A stretch of DNA of 64,000 nucleotides, taken from the NCBI RefSeq assembly GCF_027172205.1, contig NC_070607.1:1126001-1190000 (forward strand), given 5' to 3'. This DNA is from Podarcis raffonei (lineage: Eukaryota > Chordata > Lepidosauria > Squamata > Lacertidae). Positions 35,601 through 47,600 of the stretch are shown one piece after another. Below the pieces are notes generated by a model. The model searched no databases, was not told the origin of the DNA, and saw only the letters and a list, made by a program, of their open reading frames with translations. Every line of letters starts with the position of its first letter. The first letter of the stretch is position 1. The translations under genes were made by a program, and so were the position numbers.

Positions 35601-38600
35601 CTTAGCTCCCCCTCAAAAACACATCCCTGTAATTACTCACTTGTGGCAGAGCCAAGAAGATTTTTTGAAGATTTCTCTTCTCCTGCATTGTAGTCCAAAG
35701 GGTAATCTGTTTACAATAGAAGAAAACACTTAATTGCAAATCGCACACCTTTTTACCTCAAGAGCACTTCATAAAGTGACTAGAATAGATGGTGTTAAAA
35801 ATTTTGTATGTCATCTTTCTATTAAAATACTCCCAAGACAAAATATTAACTTCTTCATGTCAAATCCAGGTGGAAAGCTCTCTGCCCCTTGAGAGCCCTT
35901 GGGGAGGAAGGCTGTGCCCTTGCCTCTTCTTAGCCCATCGCTGCCCCAGCAGGACTGATCTCTCTCCCCTGCCCTCTGTCACCCCAAGGAAAGCCGCCTG
36001 CCACTGCAAAGAGAAACAGACAAAGGGAAAGCTGCTGCCCACTGCAACCCATGGCAGCGGCGGCGGCAGCAGCAGCAGCAGCAGCTCTTACGGCCTGACG
36101 CAGGAGCCCATCCAGAGGTGTCCAGCTGAGGATGTCTCTCACTGCAATTTTTAAAATGAAGCCACCCCCCAGTGCCTTGTGGGTCTCACCTGACCTCATC
36201 AAGTTCCGGCTGAGACTCAAAAACTGCCCCTAGGTATGGCTTTTGCCATCATGGAGTTGTGGTGATGGGAAAATCTGCATTGGGCTAAACTGCCTTTTTA
36301 ATGAAACTTATGGAGACACGGTTCTAGACACAAGGAGGCAGAGTTCTGTCAAAATATATTCCAGCCTCCTAGCCAAATTTTCATGTCTCCAGTCATCTTA
36401 CTTGTGGGGGCAAGTAAGACCTTTGAAGGGAAAGCCCATGGCTCATGGAAGGATACTAAAAAAAAAATCAGGAATTGTAAGCCTAGGGAAGGTGAATCTG
36501 ACAGAATCTGTGCAATTTGTACCATTTATTCTGCATAATTAATTCCATTTCTGCTGATCTTGCAAGAAATTAAAGGTTTTTGTAAGGCACTAAATCCCGT
36601 TCTCTGACTGCAGTCTTATTCAGCCACTTCTCTTACTGAAATTTCACCAGGTTTAGGAAATGCACTTTCTGGCCCTTATAGTTTGCAAAGGTCTGCTTAA
36701 AATTTGCTTCAATTAACCCCTCAGCCCAAGTTTTCACAGCTATAGTTTTAGATCAATATCACAATGATCTCACAGGTAATTGCAATATACAAAAAGCTCA
36801 CCTCACCATTTCTAATCCTTCCCCAGGGCTGGTCTTTGTGGGGCTTCCTCCCTGCCCAACCTAGTGTCCTCAGTACTTCTTTTAGCCCCCTTGCCTGCCC
36901 AGCATTCTGGGTTCGCTTATTATTTATAAATGATGAGCAAAAAATTCAATCTAATCTTAAATTGTGACCAGCTTGCTTCCTTACCATAGTCTTCATCAAA
37001 AAGCTCTTGCCTTTCAGACTGGTACTGTGAATCAGCTATTTCTTCATATTCTTCAACCATGCTAGTTCCAAACACCCTGTAAAAAAACGTGTTTAATTAA
37101 AATGGAAACGGAGGCAGTTTTCATCTCCTCAGAGGGAGTTTGTCTACCTGGCATCCTGTGTAAAACTGAGATGCATAGCAGATGAAAGCTCCCATTGTTT
37201 CAAGACGTCACATGTTTCACAACTTTATAGATAAAGCCACTTAGTTCTCAAGATATCTGTTACAGTGAGTCTTTCTATATAAATGGCTTTTGCAAACACC
37301 AATGCATTTTTGAAACTCAGTGGCTGGGGTTATTAGCTATTTGGGGAGTGGGGGGGGGGGCAGCACCAGAAAAATATGTTTCACGGTGACAGGAGACTAG
37401 AAGCATCTGCTCAATTTCATCAACTATTACCTTATAAGGCTTAAAGGACAAAAGTGTTCTGATCCAAAATGTGATACCAACTCCACCTAAAGAACAATAA
37501 AAAAGCATTTAATAATGAATGGCCTGCAGGTGCACCAAGTAACAGTTTTCATAACAAAATAGAAAAAGAATGTTTATATTAGCCATGCGGTAACAGAAAA
37601 GATCTTGCCCGACTCTAATTCTTGCCATGCATTAGTGTGCTGAGCCACAGAATACACCCGTGTTCTAGGCACCCAACGTTACGAAGAGGTTGCTAACCTT
37701 TAAGTACTTGATGAACATCTGAAGCAAGAGAAAAGGGGGGAAAGAAGTGTCAATGGACTGTATGCATGCCACAGGCAACAGTATTGGCGACTTAAGGAAT
37801 TACAGAACTTGACCACTGTGTGTTACCCTTCCTTCCCTCTTTGCCTCCCCCCCCCCAAATAATCGCTACAAAGGATGCATTTGCAAGGGAAGGGAAGATG
37901 CACATTAATGTCTACAATAACATGCAGAGTAAAGTTGCAGCTTCTTGTTATATGATCAAAACTTTGACATGCATAAAAATTACAGTACCGACTGTATACC
38001 AAGGAAAAAACACTGCTATCAGATGTTTTCATTTGTTAACTGTGTAATATAAAATTAGTTTCTACTTCCTAAATCTGTTACTTTTGGATTTCTGCTAACT
38101 GCACTACAGCAGAAGAAATAAACCTACAGGTAGTTTTTGGAAGACAACTAAAAAAAACCTAAGGTTGCCTCTTGCAAATATCAGTTACTGATCTGCCAAA
38201 ATATAATGGCTTCTCTATTTTAAGATATTAGGTTAGAACAGAGCTTTCCAAACTTGTCATGTTAGCGACACCCTTTTTAGAAATGCATTATTTCGTGACA
38301 CATTAATTCAGTTTTACTAGCAAAACGGAAGTTAAACTAACCCCTTTCCAGCCCTGGGAGGAGCACGGGGAGCATTCACGCACTGCAGCTGACACACTAA
38401 CATGTTGCTACATAGTTTGCATAGCTCTGGCTTAGAAAATCAAACATAAATCACATTACGTACAGTCCCATTAAGGTAGAAATTATGAATATGAATGAAG
38501 AAGCTTCACAGTTTTATGTTTCATTCCTACCTTTGTGTATATTTTTTTTAAATCTAACCAAGGTAGGAACACAGCACATACTATATTTACTTTCTAAAAG

Positions 38601-41600
38601 GCTGGCTGTTCATGTTCAGGAATTGTTAAACTCCTATGTTTGCATGCAAATCCAAAGATCTTGTTTATGTTCCTATAATCTGTATTTTAATTCTCCTTAT
38701 CTGATGTTTTGATGACTAGGAGTGGCCGAGATCACATAGCACTGGTCCTGAAGGATCTTCACTGGAAACACTGGTATGTTTCCGAGCACAATTCAAAGTG
38801 TTGGTGCTGACCTTTAAAGCCCTAAATGGCCTCGGTCCTGTATACCTGAAGGAGCGCCTCCACCCCCATCGTTCAGCTGAGGTCCAGCACCAAGGGCCTT
38901 CTGGCGGTTCCCTCATTGCGAGAAGCAAAGCTACAGGGAACCAGGCAGAGGGCCTTCTCGGTAGTGGCGCCCTCCCTGTGGAACACCCTCCCTTCAGATG
39001 TCAAGGAGATAAAGAATTACACAACTTTTGGAAGACATGTGAAGGCAGCCCTGTATAGGGAAGCTGTTTAAACCCTAGACTGGTTTTCTTATTTCAAATG
39101 ATCCCAATTCTGGCGGCCTCAAAAAATGGCAACAAGAAATATCTAAATTTATATGGGAGGGCAGGAGACCCAGGATTAAACATCAAACTTTAATAGATAT
39201 AAAGGATAGAGGTGGCTTCGCCCTGCCCGATTTGAAATTGTATTATGAGGCAGCCTGCCTCATGTGGATGAAGGATTGGTGCAATTTGAAAGATATGGAT
39301 ATGCTGAACCTGGAGGGACATAATAACTGTTGGGGTTGGCACGCTTATTTAATATATGGAAAGGCAAAAATACACAGAGATTTCTCAAATCATATCATAA
39401 GGACATCACATCTTAAAGTTTGGGAGAAATATAAATATCGGTTGGAGTTCAAAATCCCGTGGTGGGCCTCTCCAGTAGAGGCCACAGTGATGAAGAAAAA
39501 AAATATGTTGGAAAATTGGTCTACCTATAAAACACTTTTGAAAGAAGAAGAGAACCAACTGAAACTTAAGAGCTTTGAGGAATTAAGAGATGTCATTACA
39601 GATTGGTTCCAATATTATCAAATATTTGAAAGATTTAAAGTAGATAAACAAAAAGGGTTTGCCAAGGAAACCTCAAGATTAGAATCTGACGTAATAAATT
39701 CAAAAAGTAAAACCCTCTCTAAAACTTATCGCCTCCTCCTCGACTGGGAAGTCGAGGAGGAAGAAGTTACATCAGTCATGATAAAGTGGTCTCAAGACTT
39801 TGGGAATGTTATAACAATATCCCAATGAGAAAACCTGTGGAAGAATAGTTGGAAATTTACTACGTGATATGCCATAAAGGAAAACTTGTTAAAAATGCAA
39901 CGCCGGTGGTATTTAACTCAGTGGAAATTAGCCAAATTATACTAAGGAGCCAAAAGTAATTGTTGGAGATGTGGAGACCAAACAGGCTCACTGTACCATA
40001 TATGGTGGTAATGTAGCAAAATAAAGAAATATTGGGAATATATGAACTAGAAAAAAAGTTAAGAATCTCATTTATTAGGAAACCAGAGGCATATCTGTTG
40101 GGCATTACTGATTCAGATATTCCTAAAAAAATTAAAGACCTTTTTTGTATGCAACAGTGGCAGCGAGAGTTCTTATAGCTACAAGGTGGAAGAGCGACAT
40201 AATTCCTTCTAGACAAGAGTGGATACAAAAATTGATTGATCAGTATGTAGTGCCTTTACTGAGAACACAAAACACTTTCCCCCTTCACAACTATTTGCCC
40301 TACAACATCAGGTGCCCCTTTTGGCATACAGTGGTTCCACGCAAATGACCCCCACTTCACCGATGAGGGGCAGCAGGAGGTGAATACTGGTGTCTAGGCA
40401 GAAACTGGGACTGTCAGCAGAGGTTCCACAGGGGATGCTGCAAAGCTGTGATGAGGCTCTGAGGGGACAGGGCAACTCCTCAATGTCTCAAACTGCATTG
40501 GAACAGCTGGCGCAGAGGAGACGTGCATTTATCACACACGCAGCCCATCGCAAGGAAGCATCCTGCAAACAACAATTTGCCCTAAAGGTATAAACAGTCA
40601 GACAACTGGATGGCCTACAGCAGACATGTCCAACCTGTCAATCACTATCAACCGGTCGATCGCAGGATGGATTTTGGTTGATTGCACAACCATGCCTTGT
40701 CGCCTCCGCCCTCGCTCATGGCTGCCGGGCGCTGGTCAAGGCGGTCAAGGCTCCACTTAGCCAGGCTTGCTCGCCGCCACAGCAAGTGCTCTGGCAGGTG
40801 CTGGGGCCACCTCGTCAAGCACCCCTCTCCGACCGCTGGCTCTACCCAATGCCCAGCCAGCTAGCCAGCCCCGGAAAGGCGAGAGGCGTCTACCTCCGCC
40901 CCCTGCAAGCCGCAAGCAGAGAGGCGGCGGAGGGGGCGGCACACGGGCTGCAACACTGCGGAGGGAGCCGCAGGAAGGGCGGTGCGCGGAGAGACGATGA
41001 TGCCCCTCCCCCCTCTCCCGGTGGTTCCCATGGAAAGAAAACACCAGGTCCCCTGCCCCTCCGCTCTCCCTCCTAGTTCTGTGTGGACCTTTCCAGCTCC
41101 AGCCTAGCAGCATTTACTTGAAAGTAAGCCCCCCGCCCCATAGAGCTTGCTGTCCAGTAAAGGAGGAACCGGACATTTTGGGGCATGTAGGCCTCCCATG
41201 TGCGCCAAAGACCCTGGAGGGAGGCTGGTGGGGGGATGATAATAATATGTTACTATTTTTAGCATCATAATAGTAATTTATTATTTATACCCCGCCCATC
41301 TGGCTGGGTTTCCGCAGCCAAATATAATACAGGATGAGTTCTTTAAAAGAGGCCCCGTGGATACAGAGTACACATGTTCCACGGGGCCTCTTTTAAAAGA
41401 CGCACCTTGTATGTTTAAGTTGAAGAATAACAATGGGAGAGCGTGGTAGATCACGGCCAGTTTTTGATACTGGATCACAGCCTACTTGAAGTTGGAGGTG
41501 CCTGACCTAAAGCATCCAGGAGATAATCTCTAGGGCTGTTTTTCCCCAACTTAAACTCTTGCACTTGAAACAAGCAAAGGTGTTTGCCAGTTCAGTTGTA

Positions 41601-44600
41601 GTCAGGAGTACAAACTTGAATGAAATACTGGAGGGCCCAGGTAAGACCCACCCTGCATAATGACGTGGCCACACACCCCATTTGAATGGCAATGCCAATC
41701 TACTTTGAAGTGACCCAGCCCGTCAAATATTTTATGGGGGGGGGGCAAAGCCCCCTTAGACCCTAGGAGTTGGCTCCTATGGTTGTACTCACTTTTAAAA
41801 GGACAAACACCAGTTTTCCTTCCCCTTGAGGGGCAGCATTTAAGTTGCCCAGCAGTTCTATTTCATTCTCTATTTATTTCTACTTTTAAAAAATGGATTT
41901 GGACTGAACACAATAATGAGAGTTAGTGAAGAGCATATTCTGCCTTGAAACAAGGGCGGCTCACTTGCAGCTCATCTTTGGGGGTGGGGCACAACATGCT
42001 GGCTGGGGCTGATGGTAGTTAAGAGCACAACAACATCTGACTGGGCACATAAAAAGTGCCCTAGCAGTATTCCTTGCTTGTTTTCACCTGCAGTTGGAAG
42101 ACAACAAAAAAAGCTGCAAATGCGGAAGTGTAGAGAACAGGCAGCAGCAGGGAGCATTCTCTCTTTGCCAACAGCACCGGCCAAGAGAGGACTTAAAGGA
42201 GGTCCTCCAGCTGTCGGTATCTGTCATAACTGTCCAAACTTGCAGTTGTCTAAGATTAGGTACTGAGAAGTATTCACATACACTTGTGATTCATACAGAC
42301 TTGCTTGGATCCTCCTATGGCACTGCTGGCATGGAATCACAGAACTGGAGGGTTGGAATGGACAACAAAGGCCAGGCACTTTGAGGGGTTTTTGCAATCA
42401 AGCGGTGTATACATCACCATACACTCTGGTAGGTATGTGAAGTGGCATGACAACAATCAACGGAACAAGTGAGAAACTTGTAGTAACTGCAGAAACTTAC
42501 CTTTACATATTTGGCATACATCTGTTCATCCAAAGGGAAGCTCTGGACATTTCTCTCATCTCTGGCATGGAAAGTGCCTAGCTTGACCCACTTATTTGTT
42601 GGATACCTAGAACACAACACACACCAGAAAGAAGTTACACACACAGTAACCTCTCAGAAACCAACAAATTCAGAACTTCCCTTATAATACACAAAAATCA
42701 CTGTTACTGCAATGGACATCACAAATACTCTATTGCAGGTACAAGGTTACGATGGACAACGCTTAAGCCACCGAGTGCAGATGATGAGTAAAGGATTTCA
42801 GTGGTAACCTCAGTACATTTTGGCTTTATATGCTGGCCATTTTAAAGCTGTGGACTACCAAGACCATATTCTGCTTACCAATTTGCCCACCTGCCCACCC
42901 CCCCGGCTGGCATGACAGACTGACAAATCAAATAGGTGTCCCAACGACTGGTAATGATGTGCCCATCCCAAATAATGAAACTTAAACAGCTGTTGCAGTG
43001 AAAGAAAGAAACCTTACATTCACCTTCATATCCCGAGACATACCTGTCGCTGATAGACACCAGAAAATCCTTGGGAGTAGAGGAGAATAACTCATGGTTG
43101 GCAATGTCCAGCTGCTTCACTTGAATTGGTTCACACAGTTCAACGACAAACCTGGCAGGTGGGGAGAAAGTCCAGCTGAACTGAGTAGTTAGAATTCACC
43201 ATGGAAACAGGCTTCAAAGGGCCCTTCATGTGCGTTTTCACACATACCTAGCACCAGCAATCCGTAAAAGTCCCTTCCTGCTCAGGCAGTGCTGAGTGAG
43301 GCACAGACTTTATGCAGAGCAGGGCTGCAGATTCCCTTCCATTTCTTTGATGAATTCCCAGCACAGTTTATTAGAAGTTTACATTTGAAAACCAAGTTGG
43401 AAATGGTTAATAATTCTGTGTAAGAATTTAGTTGATCTTTAGAAAACCAAAGGTGCATTACAGTGGGCAGACAAGCTTTCCTTAAGCCAATGTTCAATGT
43501 GCTTCACAGCCCAAGCCTAGCGAGGGGTCAATTTCCAGTCAGAAGCAGTTGGAAGTTAGTCAAATTATAACCTTTTGAACCATTCTGAAGATAGGATTTT
43601 ACATGTAGAAGGTCAGGTTTTATTATGAATCCTGAATAAAAACCAAAGTATTGGGCGGGGGGTATAGGTTTTCATGATGCTACAGGACTGCTTCTTAAAA
43701 GTTCTTGAAAAACTTTTGTAAGAAACATTCTTAGGAATAAAAATAGGTACTTCACTGGCCAAACTCCATGTTTTCCCTACATTTTGGATTTTGTTATGAT
43801 TTTGTTATGAAAATATTTGGACCTTAACAAAATTATTTACTTGCATATGGAAAAAAACTAGAAAGAAAAACCATGAAGCTGTGCAATTAATATATTTAAA
43901 AGTCAAAGCCATTTTATATCTTTAATAATTATTTCTTATGTATAACTTCCCTCTGATGAAACCAGTATCTTCTTTGAAAATGCTTTATAAATTGTTGCAA
44001 TAACTTGATGCAATCACATTTCACACGAGGCTAGTAGCATACAATGCTTGGCTACCAAGGCCTACCAGAAACTGTAGACAATTCAGTGGCATAACAGATA
44101 TTTATTTCACTTAGCTGTATAACTACTTACCAGATTTTAGTACTGCATGGATTCAGCATGTAGAGATCCATATTCTCCATTAGTATTGCTGATGTACTCT
44201 ATAAAGAAGGAAAATAACACTTCATTAAGTGTTAATAACACTTAAAAGAATCCTGGCCTCTTTTTTACTGCTGGTACTTTTAGAAATCTCAACATGCCTT
44301 TGGTTTAATTTACAGTATTATTTGTGTGTCCCCTTTCAGTTAAAACACGGACAACAACCCTGAAGACAGGTCATGTTGTCTGAAAGTATTTAACTGCAAC
44401 ACAGCAATTTGGAGGGGACATAGCTCAATGGCAGGAGACCACCTTTTGTGTGCAGAAGGTCCCAGATTTGAAATACAGTATCTCCAGGTAAGGCCTGGAA
44501 AGACTTGTCTGAAACCCTAAAGAGCCACAGCCAGCAAGACAGATGGGACCAAGGCCTGATTCAACAGAGAAGGCATCTTCTTATGTTCGTAACACTGTGT

Positions 44601-47600
44601 TACTCTGCTAATCCTGGAGAAACAAGTGTTGGCTTTCTAAAGAAGTGTTAACAGAAATACTCAGGCACATTTTGAACAAGACAATTTATGCTCCAATATG
44701 AAGACCAAGATGATCAATAAACAGTGCAGGCATTAATTTGTGGAGAGCTAAGTTTAAGAAACATCTCATCCACAGATTCACAGCTAGATCTCTAAGGCTG
44801 GGTTAAATGACATCCCATGCCCTTTTAAAATGTGTTTGGGGGGTACTGGGTTGTTTTTGTTTTGATTATGTTTTTGTGGTTTTATATTGTGATTTTGTCT
44901 TGTGAACCGCCCTGAGACCTGTGGGCATAGGGTGGTATACATAATAATAATAATACTTTACCTAGCCTGACAAGATTCTAGAGCACTTAAGGAGTGCCGC
45001 TTAAGTTATGTAAAAATTAGAGCTGAAACTTCAGTTCATCAGTGCTATCATAAGAACCTTAGTCTCCCACTGAACTTTACTTCCCCAATACCAATTCATT
45101 GGTGGGGCCATTTGGGGTGGGACTTTTGAAGAGCTCCTTGCCATCTAGGCTGCCATAAAATGCTGGCGTCTTTTCTTTCTTTCTTGAGATGAAGTGCTAT
45201 GGTACCTTAAAGATAAACAAGTTTATTCTAGCATAAATTTATGGAATAGAGTTGTTCTAGCTCATCCTTCTGCAACCTGTAGCCCTCCAGATGTTCTGGA
45301 CCACAACTCCCAGCCCCCCTAAACCTTGGCCATACTGTCTGCAGCTGGCGGGAATTGTAGTCCAAAACGTCTGGAACTTCACCTTCATGGGCTGGCATGG
45401 CCACTTCTCGTTGGTGCCAACGCTGCCAGTTGTCTCTTCAGCTCTTTCCCTCTCAAGGGCCCAGCTGACTGGCAGAAAGAGTTTTCCATCCAAGCCAGCA
45501 GCAGTGGGAATCCTCTCAGTGTATTCTCTGGGGAGAACTGAACCAAGAAGGCTCCAGCTTTGAAACAGTGTCACAAGAAACCAATTTATTTGTTATATTT
45601 AACTGACAAAGTCGTCAATAGTATTGCCACGTCCACCAACATGGCCTTTGAGGTGGTACACTTACCTTTGCTTCTGGGTTAGCTGCCAGTATTTTGGCAC
45701 CACACTCAACTGAAGCATAATTGTTCCTATTTTTCTGGACCTTTTTTGTGAGAGGCTGACCTCCACTGGAGGATGGGTGCATTGACTGACCTGCAGACGA
45801 AAGGAATTAGAAAGATCACCATGCCGTTACTTCCAAGCTTCTAAGCTAAAGTGATTTATATACAAGGCAGCAGTACTTAACACTTACAAGAAGTTAACAG
45901 TAGTATTGGTAATTGCTCAGATTTAGAATACACTGATACCTTGGGATGCGAACGCGATCCGTTCCAGAGCCCCATTCGCATCCTGAACGAAACGTAAGAC
46001 GCGAAAGCACGTCTGCGCGTGCCGCCGCTTCCACGCATGAAGTCATTCTGACCGTCTGCGCATGCGGCGAAACCCGGAAGTAATGTGCTCCGTTACTTCT
46101 TGGTCGCCGTGGAGTGCAACCCGAAAGCGCTCAACCTGAAGCATATTTATCCTGAGGTATGACTGTACTTGCATTTAACAAATAATCTGCCCTGCTATTT
46201 AGCCAAAACAACCTGCTTCCAGAGCAGACTATACACCATTGTAAACAACACAGTCCCCTACCCTCAGGATTACAATTTAAAAATATACATCACAATGGGG
46301 AAATGGATTGGGAGGAGTAACCAACAGATTAATTTAATAATCTGCTGAGCTAGAAAGGTTTAAGAATGAGGAGTCCAAAGCTACTGGTCTCTTGGCTGAT
46401 AAGCGCAGCCGTGCATCCCTTCTCTCCCCAAATGTAAAAGTGATCATTTTTCTTACATGAGTGGAGATGCAGGAAAAAAAATCATTAAGCTGTGGTAGCC
46501 CAATGCAAAAATCCTGAGAATCCATGTGGACCTGTGCTTTGTAACCACATTTTTGAGCCATTGTGGCCCCAGGCAACAGTGGGTGCGTGCTTGTTTTGGT
46601 GCAGGCTGTAGCCATGGACATGCTATGTGATCTGATGGTTAATTTGGGGTGACCCAATGCAAAAATCCTGAGGATCCATGTGGATCTGTGCTTTGTAACC
46701 ACGTTTTAAGTGGGGAGGGAATGAAAATCACTGAAGGGACAAGGAGCACACATGGGGTGTGTGGAGAAGGAGGCTGCTAACAATGCAGGAGAGGGGTTTA
46801 AGGGGAGGGAAGGAAAAACACTGAAGGAACAGAGTTCCCCCCGTTGAAAAGCCAGTGAGCAGGCAGACACGCTGCACAGCTCTTGCTTTAAAGAGAGCTG
46901 AGGAGAGTGTCAGCAGCTGTTACCGGCTTTCCAGAGAGCCGGAGGAAAAGAGGTTCCTTTCCTTCTCCCACCTCACCGAAAAGCCAGCAAGAGCGGCTTC
47001 TCCCGTCTGCATTCGCTCCATAAGACGCACACACAGTTCCCTTTAGGAGGAAAAAAGTGCGGTAAGTATTAGGAATCTCTTGGGACGCAAAAAATATTTT
47101 AATCACTCAAAATGTCTAGTAAGAAGGAAAGAAGGAAAAGTAATTCCTGTCTATTCCACAGATTAAGGCATTTTAATCCTATACAGTTACCAGGAAGCAA
47201 GCTCCCATTAAACAGAGTGGTTCTTACTTCTGACTAAACAAAGAAGTACTCTGTAAATTTCATAAATATGGCAAATAGTATGCCTTAAGTGACTCCTTTT
47301 ATGTTGCTGAAGCAGTAAATAAGTTTAGGTTTGATGTGTACTCCATATATTTTTAACACGCCCCCCCAAAAAACCAGGCAAAATTCTATGTTATACTTTC
47401 TCTTATAAATTTGACTAAAAAAACCAAATGCATTAACACGGGAAGCAGAATCTCTCTAAATCAAGACAGATAGGCTCACACAAATAATAAACCTACTGCC
47501 TTAGTTAAAGAACATAAATTCCTGGTCTATATATGAATCAGGACGTGACAGAATGGATAGTACAACTTCAGACAATATATGGATAAACATTTTCATTGCT

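Larger units (their letters stand above)
40621..41504. mobile_element. hAT-type element, non-autonomous, GC-rich (884 bp)
   Basis: Ends CAGACATGTCCAACCTGTCA and, read inverted, CAGGCACCTCCAACTTCAAG are similar; inner GATCGCAGGATGG and GTAGATCACGGCCAG parts match the well-known 'TCCAACC...GATCG' hAT family. The flanks GCCTACAG (40613-40620) and ACCTAAAG (41505-41512) agree at 6 of 8 positions. The middle is unusually GC-rich. Contains nested sequence at 41262-41400. Confidence 0.65.
37719..42500 (-). other. SUCO: Large SUCO intron (4.8 kb) before the microexon
   Basis: Contains no SUCO exon. It holds a hAT-type MITE (38239-38429), an L2-like LINE (38720-39070), a decayed L1 (about 39080-40260), a hAT-type element (40621-41504) with a nested LINE end and hairpin, and a G-run near 41736-41745. 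A short CR1-like 3' end lies near 42333-42370 (minus). Confidence 0.8.

Noticed and set aside
35930-36220. Minus-strand frame with a run of alanines
   Set aside because: Produced by a GCN trinucleotide repeat in a SUCO intron; no supporting coding sequence.
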